Position numbers and translations under genes: made by a program. Positions 1 through 10,391 of a stretch of 64,000 bases of DNA are shown piece after piece. The DNA comes from Ignavibacteria bacterium (GTDB lineage Bacteria; Bacteroidota; Ignavibacteria; OLB7), in contig JACKAE010000001.1 of the NCBI GenBank assembly GCA_020635205.1, positions 806,001 through 870,000 on the forward strand, given 5' to 3'. The notes under the pieces are model-generated. The model searched no databases, had not been told where the DNA came from, and worked only from the letters and a program-made list of their open reading frames with translations. The stretch's first letter is position 1. Each line of letters begins with the position of its first letter.

Positions 1-1163
1 TTTCCAGTCACGGTGCTGATTCCTCTCTCGATTACCTGCGTCACTTTTTCATTTCGGTCGTAGAGGATAATGTCATCGCTCATTTGACCTGAGCGTGTCC
101 CTTTACTTTTTCGCAATCCCTGCCAGAACGTAATAAGTCCACCATCAGGAGTTGTGGCGACTGCGTCGAATCCTTTCCACGTACCATACTCTATCGTTCC
201 AAGCAGTTCTCCTGTCTCGCCGTTATACTTGTGGATGATTCCACCGAAGACAACGTAAGCAGTTCCATCTCTGCTCACAGCAAGGCTTCGCATCGGCGTA
301 TCGTGGTTGATATTCCACTGCGAGACAAACGTTCCATCAGATTTGAATTTTTGCACCCGTCCACTACTGTACTCACCGACGTAGATGTTCCCCTCAGCGT
401 CAAGCCCAATGTGGCGAGCGTCCTCCATCTTCCCCGGCCCGATTCCCTTGCTACCGAACGCCATTACCTCGGTAGCAAAGCCGAACTCTTGCTTCTCCTC
501 TTGAGGTTCTACAGTCGATATATCCTCAGATTCACTGGAAGGGATGGGAGCTATATACTCTCCTTGGGGCGCAGAGTTTACCATAAAGAAGGATATGGCA
601 GCACCGAAGCTAATTATCATCGTGGCAACCAGGATAATCACTCCGAGCTTCTTTTGCGCGGGGTTGCCTACTGATGTTGTTGAAGTATTCCTAATAGGAG
701 TAGTCGTTCGGCCAGTTGATATGGAGAAGATTTCACCCTTATGCTCAGTCATGTGGGTGATAAGTCGGATTGCTTCGGTGTTATTCGAATCAAGCTGAAG
801 GGCACGCTCGGCATACTGCATAGCGCGATACTTCTCAGCGTTCTCGTGATTTTCTACACCACTGTTCCAAAGGGCGGTGGCCAGACTGACGAGTGCAGGG
901 GAATTGTTTGGTGAGAGGGCAACGGCATGTTCAAGTTCGCGAGAGGCACGTTCCCAGTTGTTGTACTGTAAGAACCCCTTTCCTCGGTTCAAATAGTCCT
1001 GAAAACTTTTTCGTGCATAGTCCAAATCTTCACGAGAGAGTCCTGACTGCAAGGCGATCTCCTCAAGCTCTTCTTCGCGCAACTCGTCTTGCTCCCGTTC
1101 ACGTCGAAGGGCGAGCACCTTTTCCATGTAGGATTGAACAATGCGGTCATGTTCCTCTGCCAT
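1..1163 (-). CDS. TPR / NHL-repeat single-pass membrane protein, 3' part cut by window start
   Basis: The reading frame is open from ATG at 1163 to the window edge, so the C-terminus is missing (about 387 residues visible). The first 60 residues are charged and helical (MAEEHDRIVQSYMEKVLALR). Next come two or three TPR-like helical hairpins (about 55-140), one membrane helix near 175-198 (LGVIILVATMIISFGAAISF), and then beta-propeller blades of NHL type, recognisable by repeated patterns such as GLDAEGNIYVGEYSSGRVQKF. The likely topology is a cytoplasmic TPR part and an exported propeller. The function is unknown; such proteins usually scaffold or sense. No operon partner is visible because the next gene on this strand starts more than 200 bp upstream. 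Confidence 0.75.
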   Translation of the reverse strand, partial: MAEEHDRIVQSYMEKVLALRREREQDELREEELEEIALQSGLSREDLDYARKSFQDYLNRGKGFLQYNNWERASRELEHAVALSPNNSPALVSLATALWNSGVENHENAEKYRAMQYAERALQLDSNNTEAIRLITHMTEHKGEIFSISTGRTTTPIRNTSTTSVGNPAQKKLGVIILVATMIISFGAAISFFMVNSAPQGEYIAPIPSSESEDISTVEPQEEKQEFGFATEVMAFGSKGIGPGKMEDARHIGLDAEGNIYVGEYSSGRVQKFKSDGTFVSQWNINHDTPMRSLAVSRDGTAYVVFGGIIHKYNGETGELLGTIEYGTWKGFDAVATTPDGGLITFWQGLRKSKGTRSGQMSDDIILYDRNEKVTQVIERGISTVTG

Positions 1164-1369
1164 CTTGCACTATCTCGGTTAGTTGAACAGATAGGGCACA
1201 ATATAGGAAAGTTCAAGATCGAGGGTTCAGGGTGTAGCGAGAGCGGAGAAGAAAGCGGCTTCAAGTCGTTTCTTGCCCTGTTTGCTCCTTACTCCTCCGA
1301 CTAAAAGTCGGAGGTAAACATGAGTTGAGATCATCACTCGTGATACCTGACTAACTCTGCAAAGTCTCT

Positions 1370-3388
1370 CTATTGCGAAAGAGTCTGTTCTACGAGCAAA
1401 AACGAATCGGTTTTTACTCCATCGTTGACTGTGTGACATTGGTCGAAGCGAGCCAACATATTTGCCAATTCCGACTTTGGAATGTAGCGAGGAGCATAGG
1501 GCAGAAGTGCCTTCACAAAACGAGCCTGCACTTCGTTTAACTCACTCGTAGAACCTTCTTCACTAACTGTGAGGGTGACCGAAGCACCTTCGCGAACAAC
1601 TGTCTTGAACTGCCGAAGAATGTCGTCGTAACTGAGCGAGTCGAGGCTCGGTATTCTTGAGGGAGAGAACCAGTAAAGGTAGGTTTCGGTTCGGTGGTGA
1701 AGGTCGACAACGTGTCCCTTCATAATTCGACTTCTCTGCACAATTAACTCTGCATCAGCGCGGGCTATCTTTCGCGCACCGGTGGAATCTTCAACCATAA
1801 AAATCCCTTTGATGACCGATGAATCCAGCACTGCATCGCTGTAGAGAACGCTCCAGTCGATGCCAGCGTTCCCCCGACTTTCCGGTTGTGCGCTGGAGTA
1901 GCGGGCGACCTCATCGTCGTTGTTACTCAGCGTAATTTCCCACGCACGCAATCCCCCCTCCACTTCCTGTGAGGTCTTCACCTTCACGGTCGGTGCATCA
2001 AAATCCCGATCAAGTCGGTGGCTGACAACGGGAGCTAAAATGTCGGGGGATGTGGATGTGATGCGAACATCTCCGTCTGCAACATCTTCGGAAGTCGGAA
2101 GAGACTCGATGCGAGATGGCTCAACTTCCCAACGTTCTACAAAGTAGTTGCGGATATTCTCAAGCCGTTTCCGACTCAGTTCTTCTCTATTCCCTCCCGG
2201 TTGCAGTATCAGAATTGCCTCGCGGTTTTTCCTCATCCGAATGCCAATAAGCTCGAGCACTCGAGTTTGTAGGGTGAGGGGATCGAGCGCTACCAACGAA
2301 TCAAGTTCCGGTAGAGGTTCTCCACTCTTCTCCTGATAGTGTGAGGGGAGATTCGCAGAGTTATCGGCAAAGCTCAGTTCTTTGGCTATCTGCACAACGG
2401 TACATATATCTGCTTCGCGGAAGTGAACGCGGATGTCCTCCTTCCGTTGATCCCCTTCAAGACTGTATATCTCAAGCGATGCGTTAAGACGTGGCTTTGG
2501 GAGCAGAGAGTCTGGCAACGCTTGTGGCGTGGGGGGAGGAAGAGGATCGGGTGGGAAATTGAACGGTGGAGGATCGAGAACCAATGCTTCGGGGGTGAAG
2601 TGGTAGAGGATGCCGAAGTTCCCACCTATATCGAGTGAGTTCCACGTTGCTTCCACTACTGGAGAGAGAAGCTCAAGTTGACTTTGAAGTTCCAGCAGGA
2701 GGGAGAAGCGTGAGGTTATAGGTAGGCGTGCGTTCCCGATAACGTCCAAGCCGAGGGAGAGGGGGTTGCCGGTGTAGGTTACTCCTTCGATCATCGTTCT
2801 GGTAGTCTGTCCATCCGGGAAACTGAGGTCGCCTGGCCCAACAATCTGATCTGTTTGGAGGCTCTTCTGGCCGAAGTTATAACCTGCAGTCGGTCCGATG
2901 CCGAAAGAGAAGCGGTCGCTAATGCTATATGAGCCAAGCAGCCCGAACTTGACTGACCATGTTTCTACCTGAAGCTGGAACTCGCGCTCAATTTCTGTCA
3001 CATCGCCAACTTCCTGATGAAATATCCATGTTCCTTGGTTGGACTGTTGCGAGAGTGTGACCCTCCTCCTTTGCAAGGTCGGTTTCAGTGTGAGGTTGAG
3101 GTTGGGGATAAACAGATCAGGGAGAATGAGTTGCAGGCCGAGATTTTGTGAGGTTGTTCCGCCGGAAGAGAATTCCCCGCAACTGGGAGAGCCGGCATAG
3201 ATAGAGGCGTTCCCCCTCAAAATCCCGCTCGAAATTCCCCCGAAGATGCCGACCATGATAGAAGATGATTCTTGCGCGTAGAGTCGTATCGGAGCAAGAG
3301 AGAGGAGCAGCATGAGGGGGAGACATCTACAGATGACACCAAACGAAAGTGCCGAAAAGGTATATCGTGCGGAAAAGAAAGATGTCAT
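1370..3388 (-). CDS. OmpA-like outer-membrane protein
   Basis: This exported protein has an N-terminal part rich in alternating beta strands (about residues 40-280 of the long frame's secreted part), consistent with an outer-membrane barrel. A Pro-rich linker follows (FNFPPDPLPPPTPQ), then a C-terminal segment resembling an OmpA peptidoglycan-binding domain (SRKRLENIRNYFVERWEVEP is like the OmpA helix-strand that follows the GHTD region). A second, weaker OmpA-like segment sits near the end. The frame is open further upstream to a TTG at 3637 and an ATG at 3613. I chose ATG 3388 because it begins a good signal peptide ending ...LAPIRLYAQ, while the 83 preceding residues look non-coding. The role is probably envelope anchoring. 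It lies just downstream of the T9SS protein at 3630-5807. Confidence 0.7.
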   Translation of the reverse strand: MTSFFSARYTFSALSFGVICRCLPLMLLLSLAPIRLYAQESSSIMVGIFGGISSGILRGNASIYAGSPSCGEFSSGGTTSQNLGLQLILPDLFIPNLNLTLKPTLQRRRVTLSQQSNQGTWIFHQEVGDVTEIEREFQLQVETWSVKFGLLGSYSISDRFSFGIGPTAGYNFGQKSLQTDQIVGPGDLSFPDGQTTRTMIEGVTYTGNPLSLGLDVIGNARLPITSRFSLLLELQSQLELLSPVVEATWNSLDIGGNFGILYHFTPEALVLDPPPFNFPPDPLPPPTPQALPDSLLPKPRLNASLEIYSLEGDQRKEDIRVHFREADICTVVQIAKELSFADNSANLPSHYQEKSGEPLPELDSLVALDPLTLQTRVLELIGIRMRKNREAILILQPGGNREELSRKRLENIRNYFVERWEVEPSRIESLPTSEDVADGDVRITSTSPDILAPVVSHRLDRDFDAPTVKVKTSQEVEGGLRAWEITLSNNDDEVARYSSAQPESRGNAGIDWSVLYSDAVLDSSVIKGIFMVEDSTGARKIARADAELIVQRSRIMKGHVVDLHHRTETYLYWFSPSRIPSLDSLSYDDILRQFKTVVREGASVTLTVSEEGSTSELNEVQARFVKALLPYAPRYIPKSELANMLARFDQCHTVNDGVKTDSFLLVEQTLSQ

Positions 3389-3629
3389 GCCGAAGGCTGC
3401 CGAAGCATCTCGCCGATTTTGTAGAGTAACGACGCACCTCTTTATCACATCTATCAGACTCTTCACTCTATGTGACAGGGAAGGAAAACCGGAACCACAT
3501 ACGGCCTTTACTATTAAACCTAATAGTATATAACAGCAGCGCACTGCTCGTCCGCCGCGACGGAGAAGCATTGTAGCCTGCATTGAAGGAGATGTATTCC
3601 CTCCGTTGTACATCCTCAATTGCGTGCTC

Positions 3630-5807
3630 CTATTCAATCAAGAGTGGATAAAGGTGGCGTTCTTCCCGTTCAACAAGTTCGATCATGTAGATGCCACGGG
3701 GGAACTCTTGCAAGTCCAACAGGTACTCTTCCGGCTCCCCACTCCCAACCGGCAACGTAATTGTGCTGATTTTCCCGCCGAGGTAATCGTAGAGTGAAAG
3801 GGTAGAGACCCGACCTTCAGGAGAGAGATAGGTGAGCGTGACGTTCGAGGATGCCGGGTTCGGTTGTATCGAACGAATGCTCGCCCGCTTCCCCACTCCC
3901 GGAAGGCTCCCAACCTCGCAACCACTCAGAGTAACGACTCCGTGGAGTGTATCCCACCTGAGAATTGAGTCGGCAATGTCAAACTCTTCAATCGCTACGT
4001 GGTTGACTGGCTTGCCAGTTGAAAGTCCGAGAAAGGTGATCTGGAAGATCGTGCCGTCATCGGGTAGGTCGCTTGGGTGTGAGCCGTTGATCTCGACAAC
4101 TCCATCGTTACTTTGGGAATATCTTTCAGAGCCTGCCGCAACAACTTTTCGTGTGAAGAGTGCATCGGGGTTAAGGCGAAGTTTGAGGAAAAAATCTTGT
4201 TGGTTAATCAGACCACCCGGCCAGACGCGAAGAGTGAGCATAGCGTTTGCGCCGGCGTTTGCGTGGGTGGTGTCGAGCCAGATTACCGGAACCAACCCGG
4301 ACCCACGAATCTCTATCTCCTCTTCACTCTTAGGTTCAAATTGGAGTGTTATGCGGGAAGCGGTTTCCCCCTCTTCAGTCGCACAGAACCGAATTCGAAG
4401 TTGAATCGAATCCATTCCCTTTACTAATAGTGGCAGCGGTATGGGATCGGGAAACTCGAACGAACCAGCTCCTGCCAACTTGATGAGGTCGGCTGTGATT
4501 AGGGAAACTGAGGTTGTGTCGAAGTTATAGATCGTGAGTATTGTATCGCGACATCGACCGATTGGGAGGGGGGGGAAGTTGAGGGTAGATGTGCTGAACC
4601 CGATTATTGGAAGTCGGCCAACACCTTGCAGAACTGTCTCCCATCTCTCCTCACTCTCTGCTACCACTACCGGATTATCACTCGTGATCTTCCCTGTATC
4701 GCTCGGACAGAATCGGAGGTGAATCTGGAGCGTGTCTTGCGGCTTCAGCACTTTTTGCCAGCCTTGAGGATAGTTTTCAAGTAAGGTAAACGGAGTAGTT
4801 TGTAGACCCCGGGTTAAGCTCACCTCGGTGAGGGTGATTGGGAGAGGAGAATTGTTCTGAACAACCATCAACGTATCTCTGCAGGAACTAACAACCACCG
4901 TTCCGAAGTCAAGAGTGTCGGGGAGAAGAAGTCGGACAATTACTCCTTCTCCGGCAAGGGGGCGGTAAATTGCTCCTCCATCAGCGTTGCTCCAAATCGC
5001 GAGCGAATCAGCAATGTTTCCCTCTCGATCAGGACAGAACTCAACAACAATTGATTCCTTTTCGTCCGGCAGAAGTGTTAATGGAAATAAGGATGGCCTG
5101 AGAATCCGAAAGGAACCTCCACTCGTTACGAGCTGACTAATTTGCAGAGGATAGTTCCCAACATTTTGCACAACAAAGCTATCCACAAGGCAACTGTTGA
5201 TTCTGGTTGGGCGAAAGTTGATTTGTGGAGGATCGACAACTATCTCCGGTCTTCCACCGCAGGCTCGGATGCCGACCTGGTGGTATATCCATTGGTTTGT
5301 GGAGAGGAAATTCCCTGCCAACGTAAGAGAACCATCAACGCAGACCGAGTCGGTGGGACAGAACTCGATCAATAGGTTGCGAGTCTCGCCCGGCTGCAAG
5401 GTCAGCGTATCAAGGAATGGTGTGATGAGTCTGAGTGAACTATGGTTCGCAAAGAGTTGCAGTGTGTCGATCAGAAGGGGAAAGAGTGAGTGATTGGTGA
5501 TTGGCAGCAGTAACGTGTCGCAGGCTCCCACACGTGTTAGACCGATGTATGCTGTGTCGGGGGCGGAGAAAAGTGAGTCGGAAAGAGAAGCTGCTTCGGG
5601 TAGGGGGAGAGCAACTCCCTCAGCGACGTTCTTCTGGGCTTGAAGCGAGAGGGGTAAGAATGCGAAGAACGCAAGAAGTACTCCCCACCACGAGAGAGGG
5701 GAGTCAGTCTGTAAAGGTAGAGGCGTGGAGAGAAGTGAAGAAGGTCTTCCACTTCTACGGTCTTCAACTCCTTCTTCCGTTTCCTTCTGTTGTCTCGGGA
5801 TTGCCAT
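3630..5807 (-). CDS. choice-of-anchor D / cohesin-like protein with T9SS C-terminal sorting domain
   Basis: This is a 725-residue secreted protein. After a basic N-terminus, a signal peptide (about 38-58, LLAFFAFLPLSLQAQ) precedes four or five Ig-like ASH/choice-of-anchor-D repeats of roughly 100 residues. They are recognisable by the recurring pattern DFGTV..SCRDTLMV.N.S..P and FCP.... A cohesin-like domain follows (about 505-625). The last 75 residues form a T9SS type A sorting domain: the IQPNPASSNVTLTYLSPEG motif, then an LSLYDYLGG strand and a final RGIYMIEL strand. It is expected to be exported by Sec, moved across the outer membrane by T9SS and attached to the surface. The ligand is unknown. 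Confidence 0.8.
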   Translation of the reverse strand: MAIPRQQKETEEGVEDRRSGRPSSLLSTPLPLQTDSPLSWWGVLLAFFAFLPLSLQAQKNVAEGVALPLPEAASLSDSLFSAPDTAYIGLTRVGACDTLLLPITNHSLFPLLIDTLQLFANHSSLRLITPFLDTLTLQPGETRNLLIEFCPTDSVCVDGSLTLAGNFLSTNQWIYHQVGIRACGGRPEIVVDPPQINFRPTRINSCLVDSFVVQNVGNYPLQISQLVTSGGSFRILRPSLFPLTLLPDEKESIVVEFCPDREGNIADSLAIWSNADGGAIYRPLAGEGVIVRLLLPDTLDFGTVVVSSCRDTLMVVQNNSPLPITLTEVSLTRGLQTTPFTLLENYPQGWQKVLKPQDTLQIHLRFCPSDTGKITSDNPVVVAESEERWETVLQGVGRLPIIGFSTSTLNFPPLPIGRCRDTILTIYNFDTTSVSLITADLIKLAGAGSFEFPDPIPLPLLVKGMDSIQLRIRFCATEEGETASRITLQFEPKSEEEIEIRGSGLVPVIWLDTTHANAGANAMLTLRVWPGGLINQQDFFLKLRLNPDALFTRKVVAAGSERYSQSNDGVVEINGSHPSDLPDDGTIFQITFLGLSTGKPVNHVAIEEFDIADSILRWDTLHGVVTLSGCEVGSLPGVGKRASIRSIQPNPASSNVTLTYLSPEGRVSTLSLYDYLGGKISTITLPVGSGEPEEYLLDLQEFPRGIYMIELVEREERHLYPLLIE

Positions 5808-6007
5808 AGTAAGATATACCCGTATCCTCTACCGGATGACACGCCAGCCGATCTGAGTGTCACACAACAACAACCTGTTCTACCTCCTCCGTGCCATCGA
5901 AGGAAGCAGATCGATCTCTCACCAGAAATTGCTCGTACTATCTCGACCTCTTCTGTGACATTCCAACCCGTTAGTGTGCCATACGAGTGAAGGAGTTATA
6001 GGAAATC

Positions 6008-6673
6008 ATGATATCGAACCTAAAGGACATATCGAGGAACAAATCTGAGGTCGAGGTGAAGAAGCTGAAGCGATCCGATAGCGATGTGAGGGGGAGAAGT
6101 GATGAATCGGAGAAAGCATACGACACCGCACTCTTCGCACGATTTCAGTCAGGGGATGACCAAGCCTTCCTCGAGTTGTTCGACCGCCACGCTAACCGGA
6201 TTGGGCGCTATTGTTACCGGATGATTGGAGACAGGGAGCGTGCGCAAGATGTGGCGCAAGATGTCTGGGAGAAGATCATCAAACTGCGGGGGGAGAGTGA
6301 ATATGAACTTCGGAATCCCCTCGGTCTTCTCTACACAATTGCTCGAAACCTCTCGCTAAATCACATAAGAGATCAGCGCGATCATATCTCCCTGCAATCG
6401 TTGGGAGACGATGAACACCCTCCAATTGAAACGCAAGAATTTTCTCGATTGGAAGAGATGGTAATCATCGCTCTCCAGAAACTTCCGTTAGCGCAACGAG
6501 AGATCCTGATCCTTCACTCCTACTCTGGTTATACGTTCGAGGAAATCGGGGAGATGATTGGGGAAAAACATGGTGGAGTCCGCACAAAGGCTTGGCGTGC
6601 TCGGCAGCAGTTAAAGAGAATTATCGCCGCGTTGATAGAGTTTGAAGAAAATCAGGGGGATAAGAGTTTGTAG
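6008..6673 (+). CDS. ECF-family RNA polymerase sigma factor
   Basis: The 221-residue protein contains sigma region 2 (about 45-110: ALFARFQSGDDQAFLELFDR, then RERAQDVAQDVWEKI) and region 4 (about 150-210, LPLAQREILILHSYSGYTFE with a helix-turn-helix EEIGEMIGEKHGGVRTKAWR). Regions 1.1 and 3 are absent, which defines an ECF sigma factor. The ATG follows a GAAGGAG ribosome-binding site. The N-terminal 40 residues form an extra charged extension. The next gene (6814) encodes a short membrane protein with an anti-sigma-like N-terminus, so the pair probably forms a signalling module that controls the following T9SS cargo gene or envelope functions. Confidence 0.9.
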   Translation: MISNLKDISRNKSEVEVKKLKRSDSDVRGRSDESEKAYDTALFARFQSGDDQAFLELFDRHANRIGRYCYRMIGDRERAQDVAQDVWEKIIKLRGESEYELRNPLGLLYTIARNLSLNHIRDQRDHISLQSLGDDEHPPIETQEFSRLEEMVIIALQKLPLAQREILILHSYSGYTFEEIGEMIGEKHGGVRTKAWRARQQLKRIIAALIEFEENQGDKSL

Positions 6674-6813
6674 AGTTGAGAGTGAATGAGTGGTAGGGGA
6701 CAAAACCTTTGCCCTAACCGAGTTCAGAGTTGATAGAATTGAGAGTTCATAGATGATGAGATAACCAATCTGACAACGCAAGACGAAAGAACGATTTCGG
6801 AGATAGAGAACCA

Positions 6814-7491
6814 ATGAAACGAACAGAACGGGAACAACTGATTGAACGATACTTGGAGGGAAGTCTGACTCCAGTAGAAGAGCAGGAGTTCTTCATCGAA
6901 GTTGCAACCGACAGAGAGATGCAGTACGACCTGAAAGCCTCGCAGGTTGTGGAGAGTGCAATCCGGAAAGACCGCGAACTGGCTCCAAATTCTTGGAGTG
7001 GAACGCGCGCTGAGTTGACGGCAATGTTGACGGCAGCAGGCGAGGTGGGGGTGAAAGAGAAGGTTGGTCGAGGAAGTAGTTCACACGCTCATTGGGGGGC
7101 TGGTTGGATAGTGGCGGCTGTAGTACTTCTCCTCGTCTCCTTCACAGCATTGCTGGTTAGTCTCGTGGCGATCGATCGCACCACTACCGAGCAGGTGAGA
7201 ACAACTCCTCTCCTTACGCCGCAGTCAGAGCAGGTAATACAAAGAGAGGCAAATCTGCCAGAGCAACCCGAAGCTGTTGAAGTAGAGAAAGAACCTCGCT
7301 CACTAAAGAGTGTGGAGAAAGCAAAAAATGAGGAGGAGAAACAACGTTCCCCTCAACTTCATCACAAAACTGGAGTGGAAGAACAAACCGATCAGAATCC
7401 TCTCCACAGCCTTAAAACCAATGAGCCAATCACGACCGATACTACAAACCCAAATAGCGGAGTGTCGGTTGAATTGGAAACACCCAATTAA
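6814..7491 (+). CDS. putative membrane anti-sigma factor
   Basis: This 225-residue protein lies downstream of the ECF sigma gene. The N-terminal 50 residues (REQLIERYLEGSLTPVEEQE...) have the helical pattern common at the start of FecR/RsgI-like anti-sigma factors in this group (ERYLEGxLTxxExxxF). One membrane helix lies at about 96-118 (GWIVAAVVLLLVSFTALLVS). The remaining residues are a charged, Pro/Glu/Lys-rich periplasmic tail with no recognisable domain. The 140-bp gap to the sigma gene is AT-rich with no clear signal. The role as anti-sigma factor is inferred from position and architecture. Confidence 0.65.
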   Translation: MKRTEREQLIERYLEGSLTPVEEQEFFIEVATDREMQYDLKASQVVESAIRKDRELAPNSWSGTRAELTAMLTAAGEVGVKEKVGRGSSSHAHWGAGWIVAAVVLLLVSFTALLVSLVAIDRTTTEQVRTTPLLTPQSEQVIQREANLPEQPEAVEVEKEPRSLKSVEKAKNEEEKQRSPQLHHKTGVEEQTDQNPLHSLKTNEPITTDTTNPNSGVSVELETPN

Positions 7492-7511
7492 GTCCAATCA
7501 CAACTACTACA

Positions 7512-10343
7512 ATGGAGAACATGATGCAACAGTTCTACAACCCAGTACGATCGAAGGGGAGAGATATCCTGCAAGGAGGCAGAACGGTTTTCTTCGGAGT
7601 TCTGCTCTTCCTTGCAGGGGTTCTCTCTACCTTTGCTCAGACAATTCAGTTTACCTCGAACCCCTATGAGTTGGGGAAGGCGCCTGCCAAGATAACTACA
7701 GGGATTACTTACGGCTATCGTGCTAAGGCGGAAGCCAGTGATGGGAGTCGTATAGAGTACTCTCTTCGTTTTGGGCCGGCTGGGATGCAGATTGATCGAC
7801 TGAGTGGTTTAGTTCAGTGGAGGCCAAATGATATAGGGGAGGTCGAGGTTGAGGTTCAGGCAGAGCTAGCGAATGATCCCTCAGTGAAGATGACGCAACG
7901 GTGGACGATCTCGGTCATGGAGTTGATAGGTCACCCCGGGTGTATTGGAGAGAGTGCTTGGACGCCGTTGGGAGGTGGTGTTTCAGGGTGGGTAAAGGGG
8001 GCAATGGTGATGAATGATGAACTCTATCTTTATTACCAAGCAAATCCATCCTATCAAGCAGATCCAAAAAGCGTTTTATCGAAGTGGAATGGAGAGCAGT
8101 GGACGATATTAACTAAGCCAGGGCAGTGGGATACTTCTGAGCGTGCGATTGCCGCATATCGTGGAGATGTTTATATCGCAACTGCTGGCTCATCAGTCAG
8201 TCAGCTCGATCTTATACAATGGGATGGTACAGCGGCTAAAGGAGTTGGATTCGCTGGCAACCACCTTCTTTTCGTAGAGATGGAAGCATACGACGATGCA
8301 CTCTACGCTGTCGCAATGGTTGAGGGTAAAGGTAATTATGGCGATATAATCATAAAGTGGGATGGAGCAAGCTGGACGTTAGTTTATGGTAACGACTCAA
8401 GAGATCCGAAACATATAGCTCAAGTCAACGGAAAATTATACGCCTCTGGCTACTTTGAAAATCTGGGAACATCGGGTAATGTACCTACGCTTGCCGAGAT
8501 TGATGGCGATCAACTTGTGCCGGTATCGAATGCCCCAACCGATCTAATCTATCGGATAACACCACATCAGGGAGGACTTGTTCTTGTACACCAAGGAACA
8601 AACGCGACTATTGGAAGACTCGAATTGTGGACACCTTCATCCACAACTCCTATTTTGGAGAACCCCTACTTAACACAGTTTGCCGCACCAATGATTTCAT
8701 ATAACGGCGATCTGTATGCTACCTCGACCTACATAGGACCAAAGCCAAGCATCGGTCAAGCTCCCCTCATTACTGACATTTGGAAGCTATCAAATGGTGA
8801 ATGGTTGCCAGTTTCTTCGTTGAAAGGAGAGAAAGTGGGAAACTTTATATATCCCGCAAAGTTCATCATCTATAGGGATGACCTCTATGCCTATGGAACA
8901 TTCACAGAATCTTGTGGCAGCCACCTACCCTACATTGCGCGATTGTGCAAGGAGGGGGAGTGTGGTCAAGTCTCGGGAGTAGTCTTCCGCGATGACGATA
9001 GAAACTGTGCGCAAACTCCCGGTGAACGGAGTCTTGGTGGAGAACTAATCGAGTTCCAGCCCGGTTCCTACTTCGTCACCACTGAGAGGGATGGAGCCTT
9101 TAGCACATTCCTTCCGATTGGAACCTATACTGCCTCTGTGATTCCTAAACGGCACTGGATTACCACTTGTGGAGAACAGGAAGTTGATCTTGCAACTTCC
9201 AACTCTATTGTTGGGAACCTGATCTTCGGTACAGATGTGATTCCGGGTATCCACGATGTCCGCGTCAGCCTTATCAGTAGCCGTGCCCGTCGGGGAGGAG
9301 AATTTGTCTATACCTTACTCTACCAGAATGCTGGAACAGAGTCTGCAACAGGGAGAGTTTGGATAGATTTCGACGACCGCCTTACGTTCAAGAGTGCTAC
9401 GGTTGACCCTAATCGCCAGATTGGCAACCACCTTGAGTGGGATTTCGTGAGCCTTCAGGTTGGTGAACAGGTGACGATCGATATCACGACAACAATTCCA
9501 ACGGCAATGGAGTTGGGAGAAAAACTCTGCGCAACATCAGGTGTAGAGCTGGAGAAGCGGGACGACGATCGACTTCTGAGCGACAACGAGGACTCAACTT
9601 GCACGCTAGTTCTGGCTGCGTTCGATCCGAACGATATTCAGGTGCTTCCGCACAACGCACTTGGGGAGTTGGGAGAAGAGACCCTCTATCCAGAGGATAC
9701 AGTTCTAACCTACATCGTCCGGTTCCAGAACACGGGGAACGACACTGCCTTCAAGGTTGTTGTTGTTGATACCATCTCACACTACACACTCGACGTTCCG
9801 AGCATTGAGTTAGGAGTCGCAAGCCATCCGTACACGTTTGCCATTTCAGGACAGGGTGTGCTCACTTGGACGTTCGATAACATTATGCTCCCGGACAGCG
9901 GAACAAATCAGTCGGCGAGTAACGGCTACTTCAAGTATCGTGTTCACTTGAAGCGAGGGCTTTCACCCCGAACGGAGATATCGAACCGCGCTTCAATCTA
10001 CTTCGACTACAACGACCCTGTGTTAACCAATCAAGTGGTGAGTGTCACCGGCGGCACGTCGTCAGTTGATGAAGAGGAATTGGCGAGTAGCATTCTGCGA
10101 GTCTATCCAAACCCAGCGCGGGAACTGTCGATGATCTCCCTTCAATTGTTAGAGCGTTCGAACCTGCAGATACGGTTGGTGGACGCGAAGGGATCAATTC
10201 TCCAGACGTTAGTGGAGGGAGAGCTTGGTGTTGGAGAGCACCACATAAAACTGGAGACGGGCGATCTGTCATCAGGCCTCTACTTCATTACGTTAGAGCG
10301 GGAAGGGGAGAAGGAGGTCTTCCCAGTTGTTGTTGGGCGATAG
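7512..10343 (+). CDS. large secreted protein with beta-propeller-like, DUF11-like and T9SS sorting domains
   Basis: This protein has 943 residues. A hydrophobic export signal near 22-43 (TVFFGVLLFLAGVLSTFAQ) is followed by a cadherin/Ig-like module (about 50-135) and then a region of repeated W/G-rich strands (WNGEQWTIL, WDGTAAKG, WDGASWTLVYG), suggesting a kelch-like propeller (150-490). An SdrD-B-like segment starts at VSGVVFRDDDRNC (about 495). Two DUF11-like repeats follow, the second of the DUF7619 kind (FDPNDIQVLPHN ... YFDYNDPVLTN). The last 80 residues are a T9SS type A domain (RVYPNPARELSMISLQL ... SSGLYFITL). It starts 20 bp after the anti-sigma candidate and is probably co-transcribed. 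The function is surface or secreted; the substrate is unknown. Confidence 0.8.
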   Translation: MENMMQQFYNPVRSKGRDILQGGRTVFFGVLLFLAGVLSTFAQTIQFTSNPYELGKAPAKITTGITYGYRAKAEASDGSRIEYSLRFGPAGMQIDRLSGLVQWRPNDIGEVEVEVQAELANDPSVKMTQRWTISVMELIGHPGCIGESAWTPLGGGVSGWVKGAMVMNDELYLYYQANPSYQADPKSVLSKWNGEQWTILTKPGQWDTSERAIAAYRGDVYIATAGSSVSQLDLIQWDGTAAKGVGFAGNHLLFVEMEAYDDALYAVAMVEGKGNYGDIIIKWDGASWTLVYGNDSRDPKHIAQVNGKLYASGYFENLGTSGNVPTLAEIDGDQLVPVSNAPTDLIYRITPHQGGLVLVHQGTNATIGRLELWTPSSTTPILENPYLTQFAAPMISYNGDLYATSTYIGPKPSIGQAPLITDIWKLSNGEWLPVSSLKGEKVGNFIYPAKFIIYRDDLYAYGTFTESCGSHLPYIARLCKEGECGQVSGVVFRDDDRNCAQTPGERSLGGELIEFQPGSYFVTTERDGAFSTFLPIGTYTASVIPKRHWITTCGEQEVDLATSNSIVGNLIFGTDVIPGIHDVRVSLISSRARRGGEFVYTLLYQNAGTESATGRVWIDFDDRLTFKSATVDPNRQIGNHLEWDFVSLQVGEQVTIDITTTIPTAMELGEKLCATSGVELEKRDDDRLLSDNEDSTCTLVLAAFDPNDIQVLPHNALGELGEETLYPEDTVLTYIVRFQNTGNDTAFKVVVVDTISHYTLDVPSIELGVASHPYTFAISGQGVLTWTFDNIMLPDSGTNQSASNGYFKYRVHLKRGLSPRTEISNRASIYFDYNDPVLTNQVVSVTGGTSSVDEEELASSILRVYPNPARELSMISLQLLERSNLQIRLVDAKGSILQTLVEGELGVGEHHIKLETGDLSSGLYFITLEREGEKEVFPVVVGR

Positions 10344-10391
10344 CGATTCGGGGCAACACATTCCCGTTCACCTCATTCTCCCTGAGGCGAA

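Noticed and set aside
3389..3637. N-terminal extension of the OmpA-like protein to TTG 3637 or ATG 3613
   Set aside because: It would bury the signal peptide 80 residues inside the protein, and the extension looks non-coding.
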